DNA from: Peromyscus leucopus
Taxonomy: Eukaryota; Chordata; Mammalia; Rodentia; Cricetidae
Length of the DNA: 64,000 nt
Direction of reading: 5' to 3'
Assembly (NCBI RefSeq): GCF_004664715.2
Contig: NC_051072.1
Span: 29,161,994 to 29,225,993, forward strand
Shown: positions 10,816 through 21,681 of the stretch, one piece after another
Layout: every line of letters begins with the position of its first letter
Numbering within the stretch: the first letter of the stretch is position 1
Notes under the pieces: generated by a model
Databases searched by the model: none
What the model saw: only the letters and a program-made list of their open reading frames with translations
What the model was told of the DNA's origin: nothing
Made by a program: the position numbers and the translations under genes

Positions 10816-11129
10816 AGTTTCTGAGTGTTTTTTTACTTCCTGAAAGAATGTTTGTCATTGAAGAACTTTTTCTTGTTTTCTTAGTTAGTAGTCAGTAACT
10901 ATGGTTCCAAATAGTCCATGAGGACAAAAGATGTAATTTTCTCTCTGTAGTCAACTCCTACAGACTCTTGATGGTTTAATTGTCACTGATGCTCACACAG
11001 CCTGGTCTCCCTGGAGTCAACATCTGTCAACAGACCTACTGAGTTAGTGGACCCTGTTTCTCACTGTAGTAGTCCATTTTTGTGGTTATAACAAAATAAA
11101 CTTGGCTCTGTCATTTAGGCTTTTGGTTT

Positions 11130-11282
11130 GTTTGTTTTTGTTTTGTTGAAACAGGGTTTCTGTACATGCCCTGGCAATCCTGAAATTCTGCCTGTAGAGC
11201 ACTTTGGTCTTGATCTCACAGAGGTTCCTATGTCTCTCTGTCCAGAGGAGAGCTGGGATTAAAGGCATGCCCTACCATGCAA
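11130..11282 (-). mobile_element. B1 SINE
   Basis: Reverse B1, orthologous to 6.27 kb and 26.22 kb. Confidence 0.75.
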
Positions 11283-12184
11283 AACTAGGCTCAATCATGT
11301 ATAAAGAAAATGGATTTACAGTATCACAGTTTTTGGAAGTTCAAGGACATGGTGCTTAGAGAGACAGCATCAATGATACTTCAGTTGTTTTAGAATCAGT
11401 TCTGATTTCTCATGCCAGCTTTACTATGGAAAACATCACAACTCTATGTAGATACCTTAATTTTTATTTGTATTTGATTGTTTTTTAGAGAGAATCTCTT
11501 GTAGTCCAAGCTGCCCTGGAACTAAATAGCCAAGGCAACCTTGAATGTTTACAGATTAGAACTGACTAGAATTTTCACCCCAGATTATTTGTTTGTTTTT
11601 TGTTTCCATTGACAGCATAAATGACTCTTGTTTGGTGTTTCACCTGCCAAATGACAGACCTGAGGGCAGGCTCCTGTCCAATAACAGATGGCCAACAAGA
11701 ATGAACTCTGGGATATTTTTGAAGACTTTGTGTCTCATAATGCTTTGGGCTTCTCTTTTGTGCATTACTGGTCTTTTGATTACATATTATGGTTTCTGGT
11801 TTTGTGTTTTTATGAGGTGTGTGTTTCTGGTGGTTTTCTTTATTTTTATTTTGTTTGTTTTGTCTGATTTGTGTGAAGGAGAGGAAAACATGATCAGAAG
11901 CTATTGTGTTAAAAACATTATTTTCAATTAAAAGAAAAAAAAAAGACAGACTCTCCAGAGCAGCCCATTGTGTGGTTCCCCACTCTTTAGTCTGTGATCT
12001 CTCAGTCAGGAAGAACTCAGGATGTTGTCTCCTGGGAAAAGTAGGCCTAAACAAATAATGGTTTACTCTAGAACTTTGCTTGTTTGGCAAATTTTTGATT
12101 AGATGGAAACATGTGTTAGATAACAAAGAGTAATCTTATATGATGTGCTTCATTGTTGCCAGAGATTTCTCCTCCACCTGGGTG

Positions 12185-12340
12185 TTTGTTTGTTTGTTTG
12201 TTTTGACACAGGGTCTTTCCATGAAACCCTGGCTGTCCTAGAACTCCTATGTAGACTAGGCTGGCCTCTAACTCCTAGATAGCCCACAGCTTTTTCTCTG
12301 AGTGCTGGGATTAAAGGCATGGGCCATCACACCTGACTGT
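12185..12340 (-). mobile_element. B1 SINE
   Basis: Reverse B1 with a (GTTT)n tail complement, orthologous to 7.23 and 27.21 kb. Confidence 0.75.
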
Positions 12341-12479
12341 ATTTTGTTTTTTGAGAAAAAATATTTGGATATATTTGATCTGGAGTGATGTATTTTTTCA
12401 ATATTATAGAATTTTGAAATTTGTATCACTCACCTTTACTTAATTGTTTTAGTTAGTTAGCTAGTTAGTTAGTTTTTTG

Positions 12480-12650
12480 TTTGTTTGTTTTTTTTTTTTT
12501 TTTTTTTTTCCCTGAAACAGGGTTTCTCTGGGTAGTCTTGTCTGTCCTGGAACTAACTCTGTATATCAGGCTGGCCTGGAACTCAGATATCCACCTACCT
12601 CTGCTCTAGAATGCTTGTATTAAAGTATGCTCCACCACCTCCCAGGATCT
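12480..12650 (-). mobile_element. B1 SINE
   Basis: Reverse B1 preceded by an 18-nt T run (tail), orthologous to 7.51 and 27.52 kb. Confidence 0.75.
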
Positions 12651-12849
12651 TTTATTTCTTTTTTTGTTTGTTACTCATGATGTGCACGTGGGTTCAGGCA
12701 TGCTAGAGCCACAGCTCCTTGTGGGGTCAGGGGACAACCACCAAGAGTCAGTACTCAATCCACCATGGGAGTCAGAGAATCAACCTCAGGTTTTAAGGCT
12801 GTGGGTAGGTGTTTTCTTTGTTGAGTCATTTCTTTTCTTTTCTTTTTTT

Positions 12850-13019
12850 TTTAGATTTATTTATTTAATATGTATACAGCATATATGACTGCAGGCCAGA
12901 AGAGGGCACCCGATCTCATTACAGATGGTTGTGAGCCACCATGTGGTTGCTGGGAATTGAACTCAGAACCTCTGGAGGAACAGTCAGTGTTCTTAACTCT
13001 GAGCCATCTCTCCAGCCCT
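12850..13019 (-). mobile_element. B2 SINE
   Basis: Reverse B2: the TTTATTTATTTAATATG tail complement, then the gccagaagagggcacc and gttgctgggaattgaactcag landmarks, ending gagccatctctccagccc (tRNA-derived head). It is inserted in gttgagtcatt, which is duplicated on both sides (about 12819 and 13020). Only unit 2 has it. Confidence 0.9.
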
Positions 13020-13067
13020 GTTGAGTCATTTTATCTTCCCTACATTTATTTATTCATTTATTTATAC

Positions 13068-13121
13068 ATCCATCGATCCATCCACCCACCGACCCACCCA
13101 CCCACCAACCCATCCATCCAT
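13068..13121. repeat. Degenerate (ATCC/ACCC)n array
   Basis: Same tetranucleotide locus as in the other units, here heavily interrupted by CACC and GACC units. Confidence 0.8.
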
Positions 13122-13303
13122 TGCCCACTGTTTATTTTCTTGACTGTCTCCATGAGCTCCTTATTCCTAAGTATTCTCACTGGTACAGAAGCCAAGATGC
13201 AAAGCTAGTGTACCCAGCCAGAGCAACCAAATCCGGACAGGTTGTAAGAGTTTTCCTCTAGGTGGCAGTGGAGGTACAGGCTGAAGAGCCCAGGCTTGAA
13301 AAT

Positions 13304-13304
13304 T

Positions 13305-13377
<73 letters not shown>

Positions 13378-13385
13378 TCTCCTCC
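13304..13385. repeat. (CT)n microsatellite
   Basis: A pure CT run of more than 30 repeats next to a B1. The same array is at 33.39 kb in unit 5 and missing in units 1, 3 and 4, which supports the pairing of units 2 and 5. Confidence 0.95.
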
Positions 13386-13395
13386 CTCCCTCCTC

Positions 13396-13548
13396 TCTGT
13401 TTTTTTGAGACAGGCTTTCTCTGTGCAGCTTTGGTGCCTTTCCTAGGACTCATTCTGTAGCCCAGGCTTGCTTTGAACTCACAGAGATCCACCTGGCTCT
13501 GCCTCCATGAGTGCTGGGATTAAAGGCTTGTGCCACCACCGCCCTGCT
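13396..13548 (-). mobile_element. B1 SINE
   Basis: Reverse B1 inserted just downstream of the gene, shared only with unit 5 (33.50 kb). Confidence 0.8.
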
Positions 13549-13773
13549 AATTCTTCCTCTCTAAAGTGAGTTGGGATTCCTAGCAAGGTTTCATGCTCTG
13601 TGCCTTTCTCCTGGGGATGCTTCCAAGGTCCCTGGAGGACTTCTTTTAAAAAGAAGAACCAACGTTTGCCCTGTGACATGAGAAAATAGTGCATCCTCCT
13701 CTGTGTCCACTCCACCCTTCACCTTTTCCTTAGGGTACACCAAGAACAACACAGATTTCCAGTGTTTAGTACT

Positions 13774-13779
13774 TTTATT
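13774..13779 (-). terminator. Poly(A) signal AATAAA of the unit-2 gene
   Basis: Canonical hexamer on the minus strand about 105 nt past the stop codon. It lies at the aligned position in units 3 (21556-21561) and 4 (28306-28311). Confidence 0.6.
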
Positions 13780-13881
13780 AAGAAAGCTGAAAAAATAAAC
13801 ACATCAGCAAAGACAAAACTGCCTTTGCATGTGAGCAGAGGCAGGGGTGTTGCTGTAATAGCTGGAGCTGACAGACGACCC

Positions 13882-14397
13882 CTAATTGCAAGTCTTAGCA
13901 GGCATCAGGTCTCCTGAGATTCTGTTGGTTTTTCTCTTCCTGCCAAAAGCCCTTTGAAGCCATGGCCAGCAGCTTAGGCACCTGGGAGGGTCAGAAGCAG
14001 GATCAAGCTCAGGAGAGTTTCCACCATCATAGGTCTCAAGTTCCTGTCCTTTCTTCCAGATGCTGAGCAAGCCTGTGGAGGGTTGGTCTGGCTTCTCCAC
14101 ATTGCTGTCTTTGTCCTTGTCCACCTCTCCTGGGGGCATTTGTGGCTTCTTCTGACTCTCACTCTGGAATACATCTACACTCCTCTTCATGGCACTGTTA
14201 GGTCTGGGGTGGTATCTGAGACAGTCCAAGCAATCAAGTCCACAGGGAACAGAAAACAGTTCCCACTCAACAGACCAACCCTCCTCAAAGCAGTGGCTTG
14301 GCTCTCCTAAGTAACACAGTGGCCAGGACATGGAATAGTGGGCTCTCAGGGCTGGCAAGACAAGTGTCCTTCGAGGTGTGCTGTGAAGAATCGACAT
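13882..14397 (-). CDS. Annexin-2 receptor-like protein, unit 2
   Basis: Open frame of 171 codons in a single coding exon, starting at the ATG shared with the other copies. The splice acceptor ctacatag ends at 14444 and exon 2 starts at 14443. Compared with unit 1, residues 1-40 differ most (SWPL instead of PWPL), while 41-150 are nearly the same. Copy-specific changes include VEKPD for VEEPD, LETYDGG for LETCDGG (loss of the Cys matched to ANXA2R) and NSPELDP for DRPDPDP. The last about 20 residues (NRISGDLMPAKTCN) are read in another frame than in units 1 and 4, because of a 1-bp difference in a G/T run near 13925. No signal peptide or membrane span is visible, and the tail is basic (GRKRKTNR). 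It is flanked by its own TATA promoter and AATAAA. Confidence 0.58.
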   Translation of the reverse strand: MSILHSTPRRTLVLPALRAHYSMSWPLCYLGEPSHCFEEGWSVEWELFSVPCGLDCLDCLRYHPRPNSAMKRSVDVFQSESQKKPQMPPGEVDKDKDSNVEKPDQPSTGLLSIWKKGQELETYDGGNSPELDPASDPPRCLSCWPWLQRAFGRKRKTNRISGDLMPAKTCN

Positions 14398-14610
14398 GTC
14401 GTCCACAAAACCGGGCAGAACTGCTCTGTTGTCTTTGATTCACCTATGTAGCAAAGAGGACAATTTCTTGAGATTCAGATTCAGAAGTCAGTTAGTTACC
14501 TTCTTACCCTCTAACTTGTAGATCCCTCCCAACCATTACACTGCAGGATGCTGGGGTATAAGTTCATATTCCCAGCAGTTATTTGAATTGGATAAGGAGT
14601 GAAGATTCTG

Positions 14611-14765
14611 AAGGTCCCGGTGATGCACACCTTTAATTCCAGCTCTGGGGAAGCAGAACCAGAGGTGGTTCTCTGAGTTCAAGAACAGCCTGGTCTACAC
14701 AGCTTGTTCCAGGACAGCTAGGGCTTCATAGTGAAACCCTGTCTTGAAAGACAAACAAATAAAAA
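14611..14765 (+). mobile_element. B1 SINE in the intron of the unit-2 gene
   Basis: Ancestral intronic B1. Its tail gaaagacaaacaaataaaaaatg is the empty-site sequence for the U6 insertion of unit 5. Confidence 0.75.
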
Positions 14766-14822
14766 ATGAAAACAAAATAAAAAAGAATAAAGATTCTCAA
14801 AGTAATTTCGAGAATGACTTAC

Positions 14823-15019
14823 AGGCTGTGATCTGAAAGACCCAGAGTCCAGAAGTGGCTCAGTCTGCCACGATGGATGTCTCAGCAGGTCTTCAGCAAT
14901 CTCGGAATCCTAAGGAAGTAAGCTCTGATGCCAGGGAAGTAATAGCCTGGCTAGCACTGTGAGAGTGAGCAGGCAGAGGGCAGAGTGAAAAAGCTTCCTT
15001 CTTCCCTGTTCTTATATAG
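14823..15019 (-). promoter_or_regulatory. TATA promoter and non-coding exon 1 of the unit-2 gene
   Basis: TATATAAG on minus at 15019-15012 and donor GTAAGT starting at 14822. Exon 1 is about 35 nt shorter than in the other copies because the segment before the donor has a deletion. No ATG lies in the exon. Confidence 0.6.
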
Positions 15020-15137
15020 GCCCCCAGCAGAAGGTGTGACCCAGATTAAGGGTGTGTCTTCCTGCCTGGAAATCTGCTAATACAGGCAAGTCTTTTAGAG
15101 TCCAAGTCTGGATTAAAGGTGTGTGTTATCCCAGCTC

Positions 15138-15266
15138 AAAAGATCTGCATGAGGTGTCGGGATTTAGCTCAGTGGTAGAGTGCTTGCCTAGCAAGCACAA
15201 GGCCCTGGGTTGGTCCTCAGCTCCGGAGCATTAAAAAAGAAAAAGAAAAAAAAAAGATCTGCATGA
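15138..15266 (+). mobile_element. ID SINE with target-site duplication
   Basis: BC1/tRNA-Ala-like ID element (gatttagctcagtggtagag, then cttgcctagcaagcacaagg) with an A-rich tail. The direct repeat aaaagatctgcatga lies at 15138-15152 and 15252-15266. It is shared with unit 5. Confidence 0.92.
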
Positions 15267-15399
15267 AAGTCATGTCTTCATACCTCAGAGATGTGTATTA
15301 GTAATGCATCTTCATACTTTAAGAAAAGTTACCCTACACGTGTGCCTTTCGATTCTAGATTTTAAAACCAGAATATATATTGGCAGTCAAGAATAGCCA

Positions 15400-15530
15400 T
15401 CATAGATACAGGGTTTCTCTGTGTACCCTGGCTGTTTCTGAACTCACTTCGTAGACCAGGTTGGCCACCAATCAAATATCTGCCTGCCTCAGTCTCCCTA
15501 GTACTGGGATTAAAGTTGTATGTCACCTTG
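15400..15530 (-). mobile_element. B1 SINE
   Basis: Reverse B1, also at 35.61 kb. It lies in sequence that units 1, 3 and 4 lack. Confidence 0.75.
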
Positions 15531-15954
15531 TTCCTCTTGGAATTCTTGTTAATATTTTTTTTTTTTGTCAGCTGGAATTCTGAGCAGATCCTAGTCCTCT
15601 ACTCCCAGCAGAGAAATGGTTAGGAGCCCAAGGACTAAGTGAAGAGATTAAGTTTCAGGACAAGGCAAAGAATGTATTTGGAAAGGTTTGGAGGGACAAG
15701 AGGGAAGGGGGAAATGATATACTAATACTGTAATTTCCTAAAGAAATCATTTTAAAAAGAGAAAATGGCATTGCCTTAGGTCCTCTTGACAAATTTCTCC
15801 TTTTGGTCCTTTGGCTCACCAGCCTCTGTCATCTCAAAGAGGGGGAGATAGAAACTCTGTGTTGTGTTTTACTAAGTACACCTGATTTCAGTTAGTTCTG
15901 GGCTGTGTTTAGAATAATTATTTTCTTTCTTCCTTCCAGTCTGTCTTTGTTTGT

Positions 15955-16135
15955 TTGTTTGTTTGTTTGTTTCTTTATTGGTTTTTCTGAACAGAGTTTC
16001 TCTGTGTAGCTTTGCGCCTTTCCTGGAATTCCCTTTGTAGACCAGGCTGGCCTAGAAATCACAGATATCTGCCTGCCACTTGCCTCCTGAGTGCTAGGAT
16101 TAAAGGTGTGCGCATCCACCCCATGGCCTAGGATA
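15955..16135 (-). mobile_element. B1 SINE with (GTTT)n tail
   Basis: Reverse B1 (gtttctctgtgtagctttgcgcc type) with a GTTT-array tail complement. Unit 5 has the same insertion with a CTTT/T tail (36.12 kb), so the tail has diverged fully since duplication. Confidence 0.8.
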
Positions 16136-16224
16136 AATATTTTCATGTGTTGTTTTGCAGCCACAAAAAGAAATGAACTAAATAAGAAAACTTGTAGCCT
16201 CTTGGAATTGGATAACCTATAGTT

Positions 16225-16598
16225 GTTGGTGTGAGATGTTCTGTTTGTTGTGAATGTGTTGCTCTGATTGGTTTATAAATAAAACACTGATTGGCCAGTA
16301 GACAGGCAGGAAGTTAGGTAAAACTTCAGACAAGAATTGGGGAGGGGGAACAGAACTGAGGAGGAGATTCCCCCCCCCTTTCCAGGGAGCAGCATGTAAT
16401 GACACACAGGTAACGCCACAGAAAATGTGGCAATATATAGATTAACAGAAATGGGCAGAGTTTAAGTGTGAGAGCTAGTCAGTCATTAGCCTGAGTTAAT
16501 GGTTGAACAGTTTTAATTAATATATGCTTCTGAGTGATTATTTTATAAGCAGCTTCTGGGGTCTGTGAGTCTGGACAAGACCAGAAAAAACTTCAGCT
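16225..16598 (+). mobile_element. Solo LTR of a rodent ERV
   Basis: The flanks join seamlessly in units 1, 3 and 4 (aacctatagtttgtccc), so 16225-16598 is an insertion. It begins TGTTGGTG, has AATAAAA about 50 nt in, and is bounded by tatagt and a near copy (tagagt here, tacagt at 36.84 kb). This fits an LTR with a 6-bp target-site duplication and no internal sequence. The same insertion is at 36451-36838. Confidence 0.7.
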
Positions 16599-16689
16599 AG
16601 AGTTTGTCCCTGGAGAAGTCAGATTCTCCTCTAGCCACAGTCTGTAGTTCTCATGGAAAGATGAGGCCTGATGAGGATGCATACTTTTT

Positions 16690-16835
16690 TATGGGGAGGG
16701 GAACTGGATTTCTCTGTGTAACCCTGGCTGCCCTGGAACTTGCTCTTTAGACCAGGTTGTCCTTGAACTCAGAGATCCACCAGCCTCTGCCTCCTGAGTG
16801 CTGGATTAAAGGCGTGTGCCACCATTCCTGGTGGG
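16690..16835 (-). mobile_element. B1 SINE
   Basis: Reverse B1, ancestral to the units (10.25, 23.49, 30.28 and 36.93 kb). Confidence 0.7.
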
Positions 16836-16854
16836 CTTTCTTCCTTTAAAACAT

Positions 16855-17210
16855 TATTTTAATATTTATTTCATGTGTATGGGTGTTTTATGTGCCTGCA
16901 CATATGCATGTGGGGACCTAACCTGTGTCTTCTACAAGAACAAGTATTCTTAACTATCTGAACTATCTCTCCATCCCCTCCGCACAGGTTTCTTTATTTA
17001 TGTGCGTGAGTATTTGCTTGGATGCATGTCTATGCACCTTATGTGTGCCTGGTACAGGAGGAAGTCAGCAGAGGGAAGTGGAGTCCCTGGAACTGGAGTT
17101 ATTCCTTGTGGGCTTTCTCTGGGTTGTAGGAATACATTATCGTCCGGCCCCGTGCAAGAATAAGAGCTTTTGGCCACTGAGCCATCAACATAGGTTTCTG
17201 TGTTTCTTTC
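16855..17210 (-). mobile_element. Two degraded B3/B2-like SINEs
   Basis: Two successive remnants with the pattern ttatttcatgtgtatgggtg and tttatttatgtgcgtgagta, the second including gaactggagtta and a partial gagcc end. Unit 5 has the same pair but is cut at 37.31 kb. Confidence 0.5.
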
Positions 17211-17213
17211 TTT

Positions 17214-17357
17214 TTAAGATTTATTTATTTATTATGTATACAGAAGAGGGTGCCAGATCTCGTAACACATGGTTGTGAGCCACCATGTGGGTGCTGGGAA
17301 TTGAACTCAGGAAGAGCAGTCAGTGTTCTTAACCTTTGAGCCATCTCTCCTGCCCTA
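17214..17357 (-). mobile_element. B2 SINE
   Basis: Reverse B2 (ttatttatttattatgtatac to gagccatctctcctgccc). It ends unit 2. Confidence 0.85.
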
Positions 17358-17359
17358 AA

Positions 17360-18560
17360 CACTAGTTTCTTAGAGCAACTGGTGTGCTTGACTGGAGGTC
17401 AACCACAAAGTGAAGACAGACTTGGTCCAGCTCCCTGGGGTCTGTGGCTTACAGCTCTCTGGCCAAGGACCTGTATGCCAGTTCTGTGCATGGTTTTTCT
17501 CCCGAATGCTCCTCCTGGTGGCCTGTTGTAGGAATTTCCCCAGAGCCTGAAGGTCTGGCTTTCTAGGTAGGTGCAGGCCAGCTGCACTGTCACATTGTCA
17601 CAGCAATGGGTGGTCTATGGTTTGACCCCATCACCAGCAGCATGGAGGCCCCATAGGAATATGAAGTTGTCTGGGTTTAGAACCACTCCATCTTCACTGT
17701 GGGTTTCAGATCTTTAGCTTCCGTGGCTCCAAAGTGTAGCTGCCATGGTCTTCTTCCTTATCCTCAAAGCTCCATCAGGTCCATGAGTTTCTCCAGTCGT
17801 CTCACACCTACAGGCTGGATGGGCATGTATCTTGTGGGTAGCATCACAGGTGACACCAACTTGACAATTTTTGGAGAAAAATATATTGTTTTAAATTGTG
17901 TGTGTTAGTGTGTAGGTATGAGCACATTCCATTGGGTGTCCCATGAAGGGCACAGGCATTGGATCCTGTGGCGATGAAGTTACAGAAGGCTGTGAGGAGC
18001 CATCTGATTCTCAGCCAGAGAAGGAGAGTGCTGATTCCACTTTCACTGAGACAGATAACTCTTCCCACTTCCTCAGGCACCTCAGAGTCAGGCTGAGCTG
18101 GACCATGGTGTTTCCTTCCCGTTTGGTGATTGCACAGACGGTCGAAGCTCAGCTGCTAAAGATGCGACAACACATTCAAGGAAGTGCACTGTACAGGTCA
18201 CCAAACCAGTGCTTTCTACGTGGCTTCAGATCTGAACAGCTGGCTTACACCTGGTCCTTTTGCAGAACACACATATGGATCTTCTGCGTGGTGGAATACA
18301 ACGAGAGGAAAGACACATGACAATTTCTCAGGCCCAAACTCAAGGTTTGTGCCAGCCTTGAAGGCTTCAGCAGGTGTGTGATTACTAAACCGCCTTCCTC
18401 TCCCTGAGGGTGAGTGGACCTGGGGGGAGCCCTGACCAGTGAGGAAGCCAAACCACCTCTGACATGGACACCCAGCCCAGAAACTGCTGGCAGGCTGCTT
18501 CTTCCCAGCAGCGGCCAGCAGGGGACGCTGTGGAGCCAGCATTGAGCCCCTGGGCGATCC
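17360..18560. other. Unrecognised sequence between unit 2 and the small CpG block
   Basis: This 1.2-kb stretch has no match that I can see elsewhere in the window. On the minus strand, 17.4-17.9 kb has fairly even composition with short open segments in shifting frames (for example 17593-17399), which would fit a decayed processed pseudogene, but I cannot name a parent. Around 17.95-18.07 kb the text is reminiscent of a B3-type SINE. Confidence 0.35.
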
Positions 18561-20700
18561 CAATGCTCAGAGTCTTATCTTCCAGTTTTCGGGACTGTAG
18601 AACCGTATTTCGTGATTGTCAAGTGTCTGCGATTCGTCCCACGAGTCGAATTCCGATCGGCTGTCAGCAAGCCGGGGCTGCAGTCCTTCTGCGATTTCAA
18701 ACCACTTCCATCATTTTCTTCATAGGCCCTTTCGTTTTTCGGCCGGAATCAGGCTCTGCCAGGCAGCATGGGGGCGGGATTCGACTAGAACCAGGAACCA
18801 CGATCCCGAAGGAGTTAGCAAAACTTTTGCAGCCCCGGTGCGAGTGCGCACCAGGTGCGGTCATGACGCTGCGGTTTCGGTTTGTTTTCAGGTCCTATAC
18901 TCTCAGCACGCCGTCCTTTCTAAACGCTGAAAATTCTTCCGATTTCTTTCGTTCGCGGATTGTGTTCCGAATGCAGTTAGCAAACTCATATTTTTTCCGC
19001 CCAACAAGCATGACTCCCTGAGCGCCTTCCAGAAGAGACAGGAGAAACCCGAGACCCACTGACTCGCGAGGACTCTGGAGATGAGGAACAGGTCACCATG
19101 GAGATGAAGCGCTGGCCTGGTTCCAGAGTGCACACCTTGGCGACGAGCTATGCGACACCTAGACAGGAGCATCTGAGAGTGCCGGCCACCTGTCAAAGGA
19201 CATTGGGAGAGAAGACTGGGGGTTTTGCTTGGCCTCCTGGAGCGCATTTCTTCTCAGGTCCGCTGCGGTGCTCAGTGGCTGCTGTGAACCGGTATTTGGC
19301 AGCAGGAAGCCTTAGCGAGATGCAGGCGCCTTTCATGATTTTAGAGTGAGCCCTGTACAAGAGGATAGGCTCCTAAACCTCTTCATTCACTAAGAATATC
19401 CAAAATAAACACACAGCGATGCACCTTCGATTATCTGTGTCAATTCTTTTCAATTTTAATTAATTAAATTTTTCAGCCGGTCGTGTCAGTTCTTACTTGT
19501 TTAATAATTGATTTCACAAATAATTTCCTGCTGTGTTCCGAACACTTTTTAAAGGCACTGATTGCAATCCGGATCGCGAGTTTCTAGGATTCATAGAAAG
19601 GTTGGGATGAAGGCAACCGTGAGACAACCTGTAATGAGATCGCGGGTTTGGCTTTAGGCTTTCGGTTTCCGGGACAGCTGGGTCCAGGGCGACAAGATGG
19701 TGCTGTCCCTGCTGGCCTTCCTTCTTCAGCAGCCAAGGGACTACAGGCCCCGCGGCTTCTCACTTGCACACCCTGGGATTTGAAGAGCCTGGGGATCCTG
19801 GGCAAGTGAGCTTCCTACACGCCGGTGGGCGGGCATTGCGGGAGCCAGAGCCAATGAACAAGTCCGAGACAGAAGCCAAATCCCTTCATTCTCAGATCTT
19901 CAGCTTGGCCTGGAGGCTGCAGGCTGGCGACCTTTTCACCCCAGGGGTTGCTGGGGGACCAGCATTCTGCTTCGCGGCTATTCCCGGTGGTGAACGTCTG
20001 TGCTTTGGGTTCTCCCAACCCGGGTTCAAGACTTGTCGGAAGAGCTAAGTTCTATTGGCTGTCAGCAGGCCTGGGCATGAATCCAACTGGGAGCTCAAAC
20101 CACCTAAGGATTTTGTTTCTCAAGTGCTTTCCTTTGCGGTCATAATCAGGATCTGCCAGGCAGGCTGTGGTGGGATTTGGCACGATCTCGGTTCTGGATG
20201 GTGTGGGCCGGATGGTTGGACAAAACGGTTGGTGCCCCGCTGCGACTATGAACCAGGGGCGGTCAGGACGCCAGGCTTCCGTTTGTTTTCGCGTCCTCTC
20301 CGCTCTCCCTCGTTTCCCTCCGATTTCTTTGGTCTGCGAACTTTGGGCGGATTGCCCTCAGCAAACACCACGTTTTCTGCCTGGCTAGTGTCCCGAGGCA
20401 TCCGTCCCACCCCACCCCCGGACCCCAGTAAGAAAACAAAATCTCTGCCTGCCCCAATCTCCATCCTGCTGCTTTCCTGTCCTCGCGCTGACATTTTTTG
20501 GGTAGATCATGATCCACTGCTCCAAAGCGGTCGCCCCTGGACAACATCCCAGGCGGCATGCACTTGTCTCTAGCTGGCCTGACCACGTCTTGCTCACACC
20601 CTCCGGGTTTTAACTCAGCCTTGGGAAACCTCCTCAGTCCACAGTTTGTCTGCCCTCCCGTTAGTTCACACTGATGGGGGGCACAGCGGGAGCCAAGGCC
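18560..20700 (+). repeat. Small CpG-rich block related to 40-53 kb
   Basis: Dense in CpG, unlike its surroundings. Successive pieces match the right half of the large block in the same orientation: gcgattcgtcc...ggctgtcagcaagcc (compare 50.58 and 52.69 kb), tctaaacgctgaaa (50.89 kb) and a variant of the reversed core motif (agtgtcccgaggcatccg at 20.39 kb). It contains an ANXA2R-like 3' fragment. Its right edge abuts unit 3. Confidence 0.7.
19098..19408 (+). pseudogene. ANXA2R-like C-terminal and 3'UTR fragment
   Basis: The plus strand carries a frame ending AAVNRYLAAGSLSEMQ, which aligns with the minus-strand pseudogene at 44.3 kb (AAANRNSAAGSLRELQ) and with its following 3' sequence (gcctttca.gatttta.agtg.gccctgtacaagag). 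Farther upstream only RQE- and LGE-like scraps remain. No start or N-terminal half is present. It is followed by aaaataaac (about 19403). It is a displaced and inverted piece of the second ANXA2R-like lineage. It has no sign of function. Confidence 0.55.
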
Positions 20701-20734
20701 AAATGCCAAAATGGTTCACCACAGGGCTGCTGAA

Positions 20735-20857
20735 CCTGTGTTTCTTGGGTGTTCTGGAACTCACTCTGTAGACCTGGCTGGCATGGAAATCAGATATCCA
20801 CCTGCCTCTGCCTCCAGAGTGCTGGCATTAAAGGTATGCTCCACCACCGCCCGGCAT
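20735..20857 (-). mobile_element. B1 SINE truncated at the unit-3 edge
   Basis: Only the part from ttctggaactcactctgtagacc to ccaccaccgcccggc remains. It is the homologue of the B1s at 7.51, 12.48 and 27.52 kb. The CpG block joins inside the SINE. Confidence 0.75.
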
Positions 20858-21063
20858 CTTTTCTGTCTTATTTGTGTGTGTTACTCATGATGTGCATGTG
20901 AATGCAGGCATGCTAGAGCCACAGCTCCTTGTGGGGGTCAGGGGACAACCACCAAGAGTCAGTACTCCTTCCACCAGGGGAGTCGGAGGATCGATCTCAG
21001 GTTCTAAGCCTATGGGTAATTGGTTTTGTTTGTTGTGTCATTTGAACTTTGCAACATTTTTTA

Positions 21064-21158
21064 TCCATCCATCCATCAGCCCGCCCATCCGCCCACCCAT
21101 CCACCCATCCACCCACCCATCCACCCACCCACCAATACATCCATCCATCCATCCATAT
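21064..21158. repeat. (ATCC/ACCC)n array
   Basis: Interrupted tetranucleotide array, the longest of the set. Its many open reading shadows (His-Pro-Ser-Ile or Pro-Thr-His repeats) are not genes. Confidence 0.9.
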
Positions 21159-21681
21159 ATTGCCCGCTGTGGATTTTCTTGACAAACTCCATGAGCTCCT
21201 TACTCCTAAGTATTCTCACTGGTACAAAAGCCAAGATGCAAAGCTAGTGTACCCTGCCAGGGCAATCAAACCCCGTGAGCTTGCAAAGTATTCCACTAGG
21301 TGGCAGCCAAGGTACAAGCCTGATAGCCCAGGCTCCAAAATTCCTCCTCTCTAAAGCAAGGTTTCATGCTTTATGCCTTTCTCCTGGGGATGCCTACCAA
21401 GGTCCCTGGAGGACTTCCTTTAAAAAGAAGAACCAAAGTTTGCCATGTGAGCAACATGGAAAAACAGTAGTGCATCCTCCTCTATGTCCACTCCACCCTT
21501 CACCTTTTCCCTAGGCCATCCCAAGAACAACACAAATTACCAGGTGTTTAGCACTTTTATTAAGAAAGCAGAAAAAATGAATACAGACATCTGCAAAGAC
21601 AAAAACTGCCTTTGCATGTGGAGCAGAGGCAGGGGTGTTGCTGTAATAGTTGGAGCTGACAGACGACCCCCCTAATGGCAA

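Larger units (their letters stand above)
3500..10820 (+). repeat. Segmental duplication unit 1
   Basis: First of five homologous units. Landmarks in order are the lead sequence (tcattgaa...tagttagtagtaagta), a B1 cluster, an ATCC microsatellite, the minus-strand ANXA2R-like gene, its TATA promoter, two minus-strand B1s, a CCAAT-octamer-TATA promoter and a plus-strand B1. Unit 1 is enlarged by a 2.46-kb L1. The edge at 3500 is where similarity to 60.75 kb ends and similarity to 10.83 and 26.04 kb begins. Confidence 0.7.
10820..17360 (+). repeat. Segmental duplication unit 2
   Basis: Same landmarks as unit 1 up to about 15.1 kb, without the L1 and with an extra B2. It then carries an ID element, two further B1s and a solo LTR shared only with unit 5. 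It lacks the plus-strand transcription unit of units 3 and 4. Confidence 0.7.
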
